Of a stretch of 64,000 bases of DNA, positions 47,401 to 60,069 are shown piece after piece. The stretch lies in assembly GCA_963970005.1 (NCBI GenBank), contig CAXAMN010025273.1:479596-543595 (forward strand). The letters run 5' to 3'. The stretch comes from Durusdinium trenchii (lineage: Eukaryota; Sar; Dinophyceae; Suessiales; Symbiodiniaceae). Every line of letters starts with the position of its first letter. The first letter of the stretch is position 1. The position numbers and the translations under genes are program-made. The notes below the pieces were generated by a model. That model saw only the letters and a list, made by a program, of their open reading frames with translations, searched no databases and was not told the DNA's origin.

Positions 47401-49450
47401 GTGAGCAGCGCTTGCGGCTCATCGGGCTGATTAGGATCGGCGTGCGGCCGGTGCAACAGCAGGCGTGGAAAGGATAGGCCACCTGCACCGCCAATGAGTG
47501 TACCGCCCATGGCATTCTCTGCAGGACTCGGACCCCGCAAAAAAAACACCTCAAAGTCGACTGAAGGCGATGTATCTCACCAACTCACTCACCAACAAAT
47601 CACCGGGGTCATGTCCAACCAATTCCGCCCTGCTAGCCTTAATATGCCTTAATAGCCCATCGCACATCTCTGTGTCTTGGGGCGGACCCTGTGGGACCGA
47701 TGCCTTGCACGTTCTGCGTGTAGTCCGGCGAGAAGATGTAGGCGCCCTCCATGCACGAGGGGCCCCAACAGCGGAGCTGCCAGCGCACCACGGGGTTCTG
47801 CACATCCTAGGAGTCACATGGAGGCCAGGGTGGTTTGAGTGATGGTTTGGCTGGTCCCTAGGTGAGTGGAGGTACATAGAGTCCTTAAGGAGTCACATGG
47901 AGTGGGGTGGTTTGGCTCGTCCCATCCAGTGAGTGGATGTGGATAATGGGCATCCCGACTTCGTCCAATAAATAGACACCCCGTCGAACGTGACTGGCTA
48001 AGACTCATGGCGTTGATTCGGTGTGAAGACTAATGGGTGTGTTTGGAGAACCCCAAAGTGAAAAGAACCAATAGGACCAGGACCAATAGCGCGTCACGAA
48101 ACATGAAGACTTGGAGAACGCCATCCCATCCGGAAGCTCGGCACCGCACCCGGATGCATCACGACGGATCTGTCCGGAGAGGTGGTATACGCCCGGTGAG
48201 GACGGCGAACTTCGTCATCGGCATCCCACAAGATGAAAAGAACATGATCTTGAAGTCATGACTCTTTAGCTTCCAGTGACCTCTCCCTTCGATGTGGCGA
48301 GTCATGGTTCCCTTTCTTCGCCGCAAAGATAGCCCCGCTCAGCCGGTCCAGAGGCGAACCTGGAAAACGGTGGCCATAAGGCTATAAGGATCTATAGGGC
48401 CAGGCCCAGGCCAGGCCCTGGCTGTGAAGAGACCAGAAGCAAAAAGATCCGGAAGTTTGTTTGGATTCTGAACTTGTCACCTGGTCCCCTTTCTGATCGA
48501 AAACGACTGCACATATAAACCTGGGACAACTATATAGAAAGAAAACACATAATGTCATGACTGCGCAAGATCCACCCCCAAAAAAAGAACTTCAAGGAAG
48601 CACCCACCACGACCAGCCTACTCATAAGACTTAATCCTCCAAATGCCTGTCTTTTACCTATTTTCACATCGGCCAGGCTCGTCGTACGGCAGCTCCAGCC
48701 GATGGTCTGAGGCCCAGTTCGTCACCTGCAAAAAGATGGAACGCTCCATGTCACGGTCAAAAGGAGAGATGAAGTGCCTAAGAAACCTATATGTTCTACC
48801 TATATACAAAAACAAACAGAAAGCAGGTTTCCCAAAAATAAATTCCTATGACCACGAGCACACTTGCCCGAAGAAACCGGAGTATATACCAAAAGCAAGA
48901 TTGCTTGACCTTCTTGGACATGTACCATACAAAAACATGTTCTCAACGTAAAGCCGTTGCATACCCACGGCTTAAGTGCCATGTTCCACTTCCAAGATTT
49001 CATACACCAACCGACGCTCTCTGTCTCAGGGTGAAAGGAGTCGGGAGGACCTCTTCTTCGGTGTTTCTGAATGAAACTGCCATGTTCACCGCTATGTTCC
49101 ATGTCATGCAGATCCTGCGCATCGCCAATTCAACCAAAACAATTTAGAAGAATTACTGTAATAAAGGATTCCTCAACGCAATCAATCACAAGGTTCAATA
49201 TGCTTCCATGTCGAAATGGTTCAATTCAATAGCCGTGCCCAATATATGTTGGGTCAGTATCACTTCGAATCGACTCACTTTTCTGGGCTCTTTCGTCGAA
49301 GTTTCGGTCCTTCCACACCAGTCGAAGCCCGAACTCGGAACTGGAGACCCATCGGACCTTCGCTCCGTCCCGGGCCCAGTCCGCTTTCACCTCGAAGGGC
49401 TCCGCGTCCAGCGTGCTGCTCTTGCGGAACTCCGGCACGCCCGGGCTCAT
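44491..49450 (-). CDS. Unrecognised spliced gene, conserved-looking, partial
   Basis: Five exons: 49450-49319 (44 codons, begins MSPGVPEFRKSSTLDAEPF, ends at GT); 48725-48674 (TNWASDHRLELPYDEP, GC donor); 48359-about 48310 (SPLDRLSGAIFAAKK); 47797-47704 (RWQLRCWGPSCMEGAYIF, GC donor); 47518-47400 (GGTLIGGAGGLSFPRLLL, GT donor). Phases match at 49319/48725, 48674/48359 and 47704/47518, which random ORFs would not do. Two further stretches with clean acceptor, donor and open frame are probably later exons: 46424-46335 (DLSGPSFDVGNTRFAW) and 44572-44491 (RRKILLAREMGLPAG). The ATG at 49450 directly follows an acceptor, so it may be internal. No domain was recognised. The protein is rich in Trp and Pro and has no evident membrane helix in these parts. 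Confidence 0.55.
45226..45276. repeat. Perfect 15-bp inverted repeat (hairpin)
   Basis: GGAGGAGTCCAGTTT at 45226-45240 and AAACTGGACTCCTCC at 45262-45276 are exact inverses separated by 21 bp. It may be a MITE remnant or a structured RNA element; no further evidence. Confidence 0.6.
46434..46572. repeat. AGC/AGT/AGG trinucleotide-rich tract
   Basis: A degenerate triplet repeat of about 140 bp in an intron of the unrecognised gene. Long Thr- or Leu-rich ORFs across it are artefacts. Confidence 0.75.
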
Positions 49451-51892
49451 CTGAAGGGCGTCGGGCGGACGTCGGGCGGAACCGAATGCGACGTGAAACA
49501 ACGATGCTCTCTCCACCTCACTCCAGTTGCAGCTTTATGATTCTTGGTGTTCTTCCCTGTAGTAGTGCACTTCCGGAAGTAGTTTGGGACCTTTAGTATC
49601 ACACGATGTTGATCTTGGCCACCCCCGGTTTCCTCAAAGGCAGTGGACCAGCGGAGCACCATCAAGCCATGGACAGTGCCAGCGTCCGCTGGAAGCGTCG
49701 GCAGTGGACGGGGGTGAGTGGACGGGATGTATTTGTTTTGTTTGGGCAGAGTTCTCGGATGATCGTCCTGAGGGCACGTGACGGGATTCACGTTCCGGCA
49801 CGGTTGAACAAGTCCGGAGATGTCACGGTTTTTAATTCAACAAACATGACTGCTGGTCGTTCACTGGGCGTTTACGGCACCAAAAACCTGTCCTCCGTTC
49901 GTGGCATGGAAACAGAATTGATTCAATACTATTTAGCCCAACGAGCACCGTCCTCAAGCTTAAGATCCTGGCCGATCCTTTAGGCTTCATCTGGGTGTTT
50001 CGGCCGAGCACGTTCCTCCTACTTAGCAGGTGCTGCACTGCATATTGAATCATGCAAAGCTGTGTGCGTGATTCACAAGAATGGACACATCACCTACAAG
50101 TCTCTAACTAAATGGGAATTCTAGCTACCAGCTGTCAAGATGTCTCCAGCAACATTCCTTGAACCAACTCGGATTTGACCTCAAAGGCTGCAGCAGTACA
50201 AGTCGCGGCCAGTTTCCAAGCCCTGGCATGTCTTTTCAATCTAACATAATCTAACCGCACCTACGCAGGAAACAAAGGCATGTGTTTGCTTGGGAGTCTA
50301 ACTTACTGTGATTGGCATTTCTGCCTCAAAACTGACCGTTGGAGCCTCTCTCGCCCAGGATCGACACTAACCTGAACAGCGTGGTCTGACAAGTGCTGAC
50401 AAGGAACTTCGGAAAGGCTAACATGTGTGCGTGTGTGTCCAGTCTCACCATGTCTGCCCGCCCGCCTTTGGCGGAATTTTAGTTGGTGCGTTTGATCTAG
50501 GTATAAACCCGAACACCTCGACAACACAGCAGCTTGGTCAGCTTGGTGTCCACCTCCCATCTGCAACCATCTGGACTTCGGACCGGAGGCCCCCACTGGC
50601 GGCCCAGGCGCGTTCGCGCAGCGTTCGCTGAGCCTCCAAGGTCTGACCCGCTGGACTTGCTCAGAGCATTGAAGTTCGGATGTTGGTAGGTGACCCACAT
50701 GGATGACAAATCTGGGAATCCCATGAGCATGTTTTTTTGATCTGGGAATCCTCGAAAAACGCGGTCAGACCTGGGAAGACATGTGGTGTGTCTGACCTGT
50801 TCAGTTTGGAGCATTAATATATATATATATATAGAGTTCTTGATGTTCACCTGTTCTTGTCCGTCCAGCACTGGTATCGAAGCTTCTCGAAGTGATCGAC
50901 TGGGTAGGGTGTTAACCGGGTGTTCTCACGTTGTTCCGCATGGATTCATAGATTGAAGCTTCCCTGTCTTTTCAGCCTGCTAAACCACCTTTTGGAGATT
51001 GTGTCATCTACTCTGACACCGGTGTATGTTCACTTGGGAAAAGGACTCATCTGCATTCAACAATTCTGCAGAGAGCAATTCGTTCCAATGCCTCAGGCAA
51101 ACCGCGCCGCTTTTCATGTGGGAAAACCAGCAGGCTCCGGCCAATTGAATTGTGAGACCTGGAGAGATGTACTGTATTCATCAGTATCCCAGTTCACCTC
51201 CAAATTCTTGTCAGACGTGGACTGATCATACAGAATATATGGTTGTTCACACCTCGTTTCTTGGTGATGATGATCCTGTGATCTCATCTCTCGACGGCAA
51301 GAGTGCTGCGGTGCGCCCAGCGCACCAGGGCGCGCCAGGAAGAATTGACTGTACAGTTGCTTGCAGGAAAAGTGTGGCCCTTACTGACCGGCCTAAGGAA
51401 CTGCGACAACAATGGAAACCCCGAGGCCCGAGGAGTATGAACTCCAAAAGCATCTGAATCCTCGTTGGGCGTGAGGAAATCCTGTTTTGTTTGACTCTTT
51501 TCGACTTGGTCTTGGCAAACTGAACCTGGGTGTCCTTGAAAACCCGCGCTCTTCACTGCTCAAGGCATCGCTTGGTCCAAGCCGTCCTGAAGGGGATGGT
51601 CAACTTTGGTCTGTGCGAAAGTGAAGCCTCCTGGGCAGAACAAAGAATTGCATGAACCGCTTATGAAGTCTTGACTGATAGCCGCCACAACAGCATTTGA
51701 CAGCCAGCTTGTGCCCACAGTGTTCCAGCCGGATATAGCCGGATGCACTTGCCCCCTCTTACCTGTGTTGTGCTACAAGGTCTGTCGGGTGTTTTTTTTT
51801 TCCAGCTCTTCACCCCATTACAGGTCTTCGAAGCCAAGGTCAAACGCATGTAACAGCGCCGCCAGTTGGACCGGGCTGCTGGGGACGTGAGT
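49451..51892. other. Region between the unrecognised gene and the GPAT stop
   Basis: A minus-strand stretch at about 50540-50640 is open in several frames and may hold a 5' exon of the unrecognised gene. Another at about 51297-51345 is similar. Neither could be joined. Confidence 0.25.
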
Positions 51893-54800
51893 TCATGCGG
51901 GAGCAATTGAATGAGCCCAAGTGGCATAGAGCTCATTCACGCGCTTCTCCATCGCTGGCGGGAATTTCTTCCGTCCGCCCTCTTTCTTCACATCCAGTGC
52001 CTGGATCCCCAGCGGTTCGCTGGCAGCTGCCCGGAATCCGTCTTTTAAACACTTATGACACAATATTGAGCACATGTCAGCGACATGCACCACATCACCA
52101 GTTCTTCACGTCACTGCGTACAACATCTGAAAATTCATATTGCGTTCCACTGTGTCATCCCCCCAAAAAATGTCCCAACCATTTCCTCAAAACAAAAAAT
52201 ACCAAACACGCCACCATGACAGTCTCCAATTTCCTCAATCCTTTTCACCTCCAGAACCATCGCAGGTTCCCACCGGACACGTCGATGCCCGCCTGGCCGA
52301 AGCTGAGGCCCACCGCGGCGCGCTGCGCCGACCGTGACTCGCCCACGGAGGCCTTGGCGTCCTCGGGCGGCGGCACCAGCCTGCGGACTTGGTGACCACC
52401 GTGGGATGGATGGTCTTTGGCTGGGGGCACTGGGGCTTCATATGGGAAAAAAACATGTAGATGTTGTGAGTGAATTGGGGTGTGACTAATTAAGGAATTG
52501 CTTTTGGAGTGGTAGAGCCACCGGTCATACCCTGAGTCACAAGAAGGGGTGAAGGGTGGGTCCGGCATTCAAGGGCCCCCCTCCAAAAACAAACTATAGG
52601 AGGGTCCCCAAATTTGTTCGTCGAGCGCTCACCGCCCTGTCAGTAATAATAATGGTTCATGTCTACACTAGAGTCTACACATCAGCTGGCACATTCCCCC
52701 GGCCTATGCGTCCACATCGCCAATGGCATGAAGTGTGTCGTGGGGCCATCACCACGGCCGGCCTCCGATTTGACCGTGGAACACGCGTCATTTGCGGTGT
52801 GTGTCGAAAGGGAGGTTCCACCAAGCTCGGTGACCAATGCTAACGTACGACATGTGTCACTGGGTAAGAGAAGCGACGCGAGCAGTAACCAATGCTAGCT
52901 ACTATATGCATTAATGTGTAATTATACCACATATCTAATCTATGATTCTTCTGTGTCCTCCTAGTGGGGTTCCAAGTGCGGAGTCGCTCTTTCCATTAGG
53001 CGTACAACTTGTTCAAACATGTAGTCGATGGTTTCAGCGTCACTTCCTCCTTGCTCACTTCCTGCTGTACAACTCGCCGGCGTCACATCGGATAGACTGC
53101 GGTCCAACAACGCACTGATCCCTGAACTTTTGGCGAGCTCCGGACGCAAATGGTTCCGCACAAGACCGCCTGCACACCTCTATCCTCATGAGATGTATAC
53201 CAGTGAAATCATTTGGGCTGGAACAATGGACTGAAGGAAAACATTCGACTGAAGACCTCATTTGGGCAGAATATCTGCCTGCGGGCGGAAGAAAAACAAT
53301 TCAGTCAGAAAATGCCTGCTGTCGGCACTTCTTCCAAAAACCATTGAAAATGCCTCAAAAACCCGCCTCAGGCGGACAAGCCTGGTTCGGGCAACTAGGT
53401 CTGAATCAGCTCGGGCTGAAACTATAGACTGGAGGAGTTCCTCGCAATGACTCTGTCAGCGGGAAGCGGGTCAAATTAGGAGCGTTTTTTCGTTAAAGGG
53501 AGCTTCAGGAATCGAGGCTGACTTCGCAAATTCACACCAAGCAAGCCCCTTCTCCTCTTCCACCCCCCACCCCTTCGCTCCAACCCGCATGCGATCGCCC
53601 ATCTCCCCCGATCGAGCTCCCTTCGCGACGGGGAAGCGGCACCTTCTGCGCCAGGAGCAGGAAGAGCCCCACCGAGGACGCGTCGAACTCCGCCGGGCCA
53701 AAGCGTCCGGTCTCGGCCCGCCTGGTGTCACGCGTGGAACGCCCAAAGGAGAGGTCTGCGCGCGCAAAAGCGCTGCTTTTTGGCGTGGAGATGTGGACCA
53801 GATTGGAGATGTTGATTCAAGTGTGAAGCTATGCTTTTTGGTGGTACCAGCACATCAAGCACAAATGCAATCAACTATAATCACAAGCCTTTCATAAGCT
53901 ATGCATTTCTGCCTTTCATTTGGACCCTTCCAACACGAGGCTCCCCAAATGCATCGACTCTCTGCTCTCGCCACGTGCGTCCTACGTCCGTCCTCCGATC
54001 TCGGCCGCCGGAAGGCGCCACCCAAAAGATGTGGCCTAAAGGCGGCGTCGGCCCGGCGTCGGCCCGTCGCACCAAATGCTCAAAAGAGGTGTTTTGATTG
54101 GTTTTTGTGTAGTGAGAATGAAGTCAATGGATGTTAGATGTTCTTCCTTCATATATTGGTTTTGTATGGTTTTGTTGTTGTTGTCCATTGCTGTCGTTCC
54201 TGTCCTTGTGAGTGTTCACGGCTTTGTACTTCGCAAGTTGTTCCTTTCACCTTGCTTTGGTGCCACAGATCGGATCGTTGTGAAGAACTGGACCCTCGGA
54301 TGCGGGAGCATTTTTGGCTCTGGCATGGCTTCATTGCACCTGTGTCAACAAGAAAGAACCACCATATTGCCGAGACACCAGGACCTTCGACATGGAGTCT
54401 CTATAAGCGAGCTTTTACAGGCTTGTTCGTTGACCTAAGGCATCCGTTTCCACGACATAGCAGTAGCAACGCTAGACCCGGCCTCCCTCCTTCATGAGCC
54501 GTTGCATCTCAGAGATCGTCCTTGGATTCTAGGGTGATCGTCCAGCCGGGCGAACAAGCACATTGACTGACGTGTGCGACTCGTGAGAAATGAGGGAATG
54601 GATTCTGAGGTGTCTCTTGCGGGGGACCATGCTCTCATTCTGAGTTGCACCTGTCAGCCTTCTTAATTTGGGGCCACTTGGACCTCACCAACAACGACCT
54701 CGATTCGAGGTGAATTCGACCTGCAGTCATGATCTGCTCAAACAGTCCAACAATTAAATCCTCACAGACCGGGTCTGATGTTTAAGCTGGAAAGAATGGA

Positions 54801-57689
54801 AACGGACAATGGACACCCTCCGCAGGACTCGCTTTGCAGCCGAAGATCTTCTTGTTTCGCTCCGCTTTGGCCTCTTGCTCCTCTTCTGTGCCTTGGAAGC
54901 GGGGGAAGAAAAATACGCTCCGACCAGGAGGAGCGAGCGAGCTGGTCGTAACGCCCAAACGCTCAGAAGGAGTAGGAAGTTCGAAGGAGAAGTATTGTAG
55001 TTACAGTAATGCAAATAGTTAAGGTTCTCCTCTTCACTCACCAACTTGAGAGCTGTTGTCAGGAGAGGTCTGTGGCAAATCTACCCTCCTAGTATACAGC
55101 TTGCACAAAATGGCGGATATAATAAATAATGGATAAAGTTGTTAATCGATGTTAATCGAGAATAGCCAGTAGAGAGACTCGAGCGTCTCCTGCCCCATGT
55201 TGTGGCTGGGCCAGGAGACACCACCAACCCTCCCTCTTCCCGGAGGTCCCCGGAGGGCCGGCCTTCATCCAAATACTTCTTGGAGAAAATCGACAGCAAA
55301 TAGCGCCCCTTGCCTCAAGCCCACTTCAGTGTCGAATTCACAGTAGATTCGAAGGCTGAATTCCACCACACACTGACTTCCGGACTCCACGGACTCTCTC
55401 TCACACACACACACCACTTGGATGTTGGAACACTATCCGCTATCCCTGACCCTGGATGTTTGAGTGACGCGGTTGCACGGTCGCCCCCACGCTTGGCCCG
55501 GCCCAGGGGAGCGGGCTCGGTCCCTCCTATTCGTCAGGAAGAAAGGTGCACAAAAGCAGATGCCATACCCAAACACGCCATGGGACTGCCATATAATATA
55601 TGCCTACATTGACACCCCTGGCACCACCCCAACTGATCGGCATACAAATGGCAGTCCCATGGAGTGTCTGGGATATATAGCATCGCCACGGAGGACCCGA
55701 GTGTCCATTTGCCCCGAAAAGAGGTCGGTCAAGGGGTGTGTATATTAACCACCCCGACTGGGGTTCCAGGTATAGCATCATATAGCGCTTCATGAATCAA
55801 ACCATGGAATGATATATTGAAAACAAATAAACAATCGATAGGAGTTGCGTGCATCTACGTCATCAAGTTAGGCGATCTATATTGTGATTGGTTGGATCTA
55901 TTTTGATTCCAACGATGTTCATTTTGCTCAATCATGTCTAAATATTAATACCCAAACATGGGACTGCCATATATGCCGATCAATGGACCCCCCCAAAACC
56001 ACCCCAACTGATCGGCATCTATGGCAGTTTTATGGAGTTCATTTGGGATATCAATGTCGACCTTTCATGGGTTGCTTTAGTTGGTGAATGACACATCACC
56101 CCAAGCAGGAATGGCCACACTCCTTCCCTGCGCAGGTCGGCTGAAAGGGATCGCTAAGCGGTCCGTGGTCACCTGGAGAGGTCCGGACACCGGACCGAGG
56201 CCACGAGCCGCGGAGGTCCGGGCCGTTGACGTCTTCCAACAAAAGCAACTTCCTTCTACCCGTTTGGCCTCGTACCTTGTACCTGACTGGAGGTGGGACT
56301 GGAGGTGGGATAGGGGTTCTCCAATACCATGGGGGGTCTCACAAGTCTCCAAGGTGAACCTGCCGCCCTGCAGTGCGGAGGTCCGAATCTGAAGAATCCA
56401 GACAAAAGACGAAAAAAGATCCTAAGAAGCTGAATCACACCATCTGCCGCACAAAGGGCGCCTTGTGTCCCGCCACAAAGATGCACTTCTCGGCCAATTC
56501 CTCATAGCCCTCCTTCTGCAGCAGCAAGGACAACACCTTCCAACGCTGCATGTGCAACACGGCCGTCGAGAGGAAGAAGCTCCCACTCGATGACGTGTGA
56601 CATGTGCCTTCTAAGGACGGATTCAGAACATATATACTGATTATACCGCCTTTCGTGTGTTGAGATTCTTCAGAAAGTGCGTTGAAACATCAGTACTTGG
56701 ACCTGAAATGTCTCGGCAAAAGCAGTCCCCTTCAAAAGATCAAATCCAACAAACTTCAGGCCTTGTCAATATATTGACAGAAGGGCGCCCTTGCAAAATC
56801 CAGGCGGGATGCTGTAGCACAAACGTGCACACCACCCCCCCTAGCCAGGCACCAGCGGCCGAATCCCTTTTCATCTCAACACCCCCCACGTACCGGCCGC
56901 CCCATCGCACAGTCGGACCTGAGGATCTGCTTCGGTCTGGTGGTTGGCCATCAACACCACGTTGTCCCCTTTGGCCAGGGTCTCCTGGGTGCGGGTTCCG
57001 CCGCTCTTCGGACCCGACCGTCAAACCAACGGGTCCATGTTGAAGGAACTGGAATGTCCTGGGTGTGTTCTTTTGTGTGTGTTCTATATGTTTTTCCGTT
57101 GGGTTTCTTCCGACCTCTTGATTTTTATTCGAAGTTCTGAGCGAAATATGCGCAACCCTATGACAAAGCATTGGCTAAAATGATGTTACAAGGCTGGCGT
57201 CTTGGCCTTGGCCTGGGATCATGATGGAAACAGGTACAACGGCGTCAGCCAGGCCAGTCAGCCAGGCCATGTACCATATCATAAAACGAGTCAAAAACGT
57301 ATCTTCTCAAGAGTGCTCTCATTAAATCCAGTCCTTAATGCTCTGCAACTGCTCCAGCCCCTGGCAAAAACGGCCGAATTGAAGCTTCACGTTGGACAGT
57401 GGGCGATGTTGTTTCATGTTGTTTGCAACACTTTAAGGCCAGCCTTTGCTGTAAGTCTGAACCAATTACGATGGAAATCTATGGAACATACAGGGGCTTG
57501 GAAACGCTCTTGAATGCACTGAAGTTGAATGAAGCTGCACACCAGGCAGGCCGGCGTTTCAGGGTTCACAGGCGCTTCGTGCTCCACTTCCCCCTCCACG
57601 TCCGGTTCGCATGGCTGCCTCCACGCGCGCGTGGCGCCACTTGATCATGGACCGGAAGAAGTCGTTCCCCCAGGCGTAAAAGTCCAAGT
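51893..57689 (-). CDS. Plastid-type glycerol-3-phosphate acyltransferase (soluble GPAT, ATS1-like)
   Basis: This enzyme transfers an acyl group from acyl-ACP to sn-glycerol-3-phosphate, giving lysophosphatidate, the first step of plastid glycerolipid synthesis. Exons: 57689-57625 (DFYAWGNDFFRSMIKW); 56984-56919 with the catalytic NHx4D box (NHQTEAD); 56536-56462 (EKCIFVAGHK); 56172-56139 (VTTDRLAIPFS); 55313-55263 (LLSIFSKKYLDE); 54891-54817; 54035-53993 (FWVAPSGGRDR); 53721-53643 (FGPAEFDASSVG); 52762-52704 (THFMPLAMWTH); 52380-52274 (LVPPPEDAKASVGESR); 52026-51893 with stop. The last ten total 723 nt (240 codons plus stop), every joint in phase. Donors are four GT, three GC and two apparent GA. 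The motif order equals that of plant ATS1. About 12 residues expected between 57625 and 56984 are missing, so one small exon was not found. The 5' end with any plastid targeting signal lies upstream. Confidence 0.85.
55568..55673. repeat. MITE family A copy in a GPAT intron
   Basis: CATGGGACTGCCAT (55579-55592) is perfectly inverted at 55648-55661, and the outer ends read CCCAAACAC and GTGTCTGGG. It lies inside GPAT intron 56138-55314. Confidence 0.7.
55696..55778. repeat. MITE family B-like fragment in the same GPAT intron
   Basis: Contains GGTCAAGGGGTGTGTATATT and ACCACCCCGACTGGGGTTCC, then AGGTATAG. It resembles family B internal and right-end sequence. Confidence 0.45.
55951..56047. repeat. 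MITE family A copy in the same GPAT intron
   Basis: ATGGGACTGCCATATATGCC followed by GATCAAT, inverted as ATCGGCATCTATGGCAGT. The outer ends are CCCAAACAT and ATTTGGG. Confidence 0.65.
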
Positions 57690-57733
57690 CTGGCCCTGCG
57701 ACCGACGCGACCAATGGGACATCATGACCATGT

Positions 57734-57839
57734 CCCAGACACGACCCTGTCTGGGACTGCCATAGGACTGCCGATCAGTTGGGGTGGGCCATGAGGGGTC
57801 AATTGATCGGCATATATATTGGCATACATGGAGTCTGGG
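57734..57839. repeat. MITE family A copy upstream of a GPAT exon
   Basis: Begins CCCAGACACGACCCTGTCTG, with GACTGCC and GCCGATCAGTTGG. The right half carries CAATTGATCGGCATATAT and ends GAGTCTGGG. It lies 45 bp upstream (on the minus strand) of the exon at 57689. Confidence 0.65.
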
Positions 57840-59052
57840 TGATGACATGTCCAACTGCCATAATTACTGCCGGATTCGTCAACAACGAAACTCTTAGTGT
57901 CAGTGGCAGTGCCCCATCAGATCTGCAGGGGCGGCCCAACACGCCCTCCCGATCAAAGCAACAGCTGCCTCTTTATCGGGCTTGGGGCGTGAAGCTTCGT
58001 CCACGCCCCTTCCAAGGATTACCCAAGCTGGGAAACCCCGGCCCAAGTTGGACAATTCAGCATGTTCAGCTTGGCTGGACCCCATATTCCCCCACCCCTG
58101 AGAGCTGCATGTACTGTTCCACAGCGAACAAAAAAAGACACGTTGCACCGCCTCGAACGGCCTGATGGTAAGGTTGGAAGTCAAAGGGTTTCTCCGTAAA
58201 AATGGAGTCCAACAGCACGTTGAGCGTGGTGTTCCTCGATTGGTGAGAGACGATTTGGGATACATAGAGAGGGGGGGGATGGAGTCTGGGTCAAAATAGA
58301 AGCTGAGAGAGACCAGTGTCAACTTGGGGCCTTCAATCGCTTCAATTTGAGAGTCAAGCAAAACGAACCTGTCCATGCAGTCTTTCAAAGGCCTTTGGAG
58401 TTCATTGGCCTTTTGAGTTCTCAGTCTCAGGCCGAATGGCTCTCCAATGGTGTCGCTTTAGCAGTATGCCATGGTGTTCGATGCAGCACTGATGCTCCCA
58501 CATTGATATCCAAAATCAAGGTGTTCTGTGAGGCCGTTGCTGATTACAGCACCACCTTGGACCACTGGCCACACCAATCCGTGCCGCGAAACGCCAAGGC
58601 ACAAGAGCTCCCGGTATTGGTGCACCGGCGTCCGCGCGATGACATGACTCCTGGGTTGGTCAAAGATGAAGGACTCGAACGGTGACGAAGTTTCATTCTA
58701 TGATATTTCTGCATTGAAAGGCTCAAAACAAAAGGAACAATTGATCTATAACAAATGTCTCGTAGATTTGGGCCTCAAACAGGGCCTCCTGTCGCCATGG
58801 CCCTGAGGCCCAGTGCGGAGTCGCAAAGACGAATTCGCATCTGGGGAGCTGACGACGCTCCGACGGAAGCGAGGACTGCGGTATAAGCCCAGCGGTGTCG
58901 CGGACCGTGTGGGACTGGTGGAGGTCAAGTAACAACCAAGAAACAAAGGTTCTTTTCTCTCCCTGTTGTTTCAGTTCGGTATGCCGCTTCGCGGCGATAT
59001 ATGATGGTTAGTATAGAGACCAATCTCAAAAATTGTGATCCTCTACCGGCGA

Positions 59053-59156
59053 CTGTTGCGGGCAATGAGACACACCCTTCATTGACTTTGGAAGCTCTGG
59101 ATGGCTGTTGCGGGCAATGGGACACACCCTTCATTGACTTTGGAAGCTCTGGATGG
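59053..59156. repeat. 52-bp tandem duplication
   Basis: Unit CTGTTGCGGGCAATGAGACA... at 59053-59104 is repeated at 59105-59156 with one A/G difference. Confidence 0.8.
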
Positions 59157-59198
59157 CTGTTTCTTGAATGAAAACTCCCCGCCCCCCCTAAAAAGAAC

Positions 59199-59283
59199 TA
59201 TACCAGGGCCCCCTAAGGGGAGTCCAATTATCTTTAGATGTTAAGGGATGTCCATTAACCACCCCTTAGGGGTCCCTGGTATA
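59199..59283. repeat. MITE family B copy, 85-bp hairpin
   Basis: The 22-bp arms at 59199-59220 and 59262-59283 pair with one mismatch and start TATACCAGGG. Confidence 0.72.
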
Positions 59284-59447
59284 CAGCAAACATCGCCAAA
59301 AGCCTATATATGGGGTGGTTTGGGGGGTCAATGTATAGACATATATCGCATATATGTCATACATGGAGTGTCTGGGTACAGAACCAGGGTTTCTATGTCT
59401 AATTATGCCATAGTCTTTGGAACTATGACGCCATTTCTATGGTTTGC

Positions 59448-59533
59448 CAGCTCATCCACGAACGAAATGATCTCGACTAGTCCCAGGCTCCTCATGTAAG
59501 CTGGGAGGAACTCCTTCAGCGTCTTCGCGGCTC
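59448..59533 (-). CDS. Candidate exon, possibly 5' part of the GPAT gene
   Basis: After an acceptor GGAG the minus strand reads AKTLKEFLPAYMRSLGLVE and IISFVDEL, ending at a GC donor. Plant ATS1 has a helical N-terminal region before its catalytic domain, so an upstream GPAT exon is possible. No alignment was made. Confidence 0.3.
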
Positions 59534-60069
59534 CTCCACCGGTCCTGCCACGCAGCTCACGTCGTGCCACGTGCCTTCGTGGCTCCTCCCTACCCAGACT
59601 CAGCCAGTGAGAGGAAGAAGGAAGGAGTCTGGAAGAAGACATATCATGTTTGAAAACGGCGTCTTTGGGTCCAGAATGGTCCAGAAGCCCTTCAAACTTG
59701 CAGCCGGGATCAGAAACCGTTCGTGCGCCGCATGTGGAAGAGACGTGGACATGCGTCTTCGGTCCAGGCGCTTGGGGTGCATCCCGCGGTCACTCCGACA
59801 TCGCTCGGAGGTGGCGAGGTGAATGGCACGGATGACTACGGTGAACAGCGTTGGAAGCTGGGTGCCCTTGGAATCACCATGCCGTTTTCGAACCGGGTGC
59901 CGTTGGCCAGCGGATCCACAATGGAAGCCACCCCCGATGGGATCATTAGAGTCCCAACTCCCAACCCGCAAAATTGGTAACTCAAGTTCATGACTTCGGC
60001 TGTTGAACATCGCGAGGTTCCATGAAAACCCCGGGCGAGAAAAGCACACAAACAGAACAACCACCTGGA

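Noticed and set aside
48123-48196. Plus-strand stretch PIRKLGTAPGCITTDLSGEV ending at GTGAGG
   Set aside because: All three minus-strand frames are also open here and it lies inside the minus-strand unrecognised gene, so I cannot support a separate exon.
56160-56262. Minus-strand stretch reading LLLLEDVNGPDLRGSWPR
   Set aside because: It looked like an exon, but the overlapping frame VTTDRLAIPFS fits the GPAT family and joins both neighbours in phase, so the first reading is intronic.
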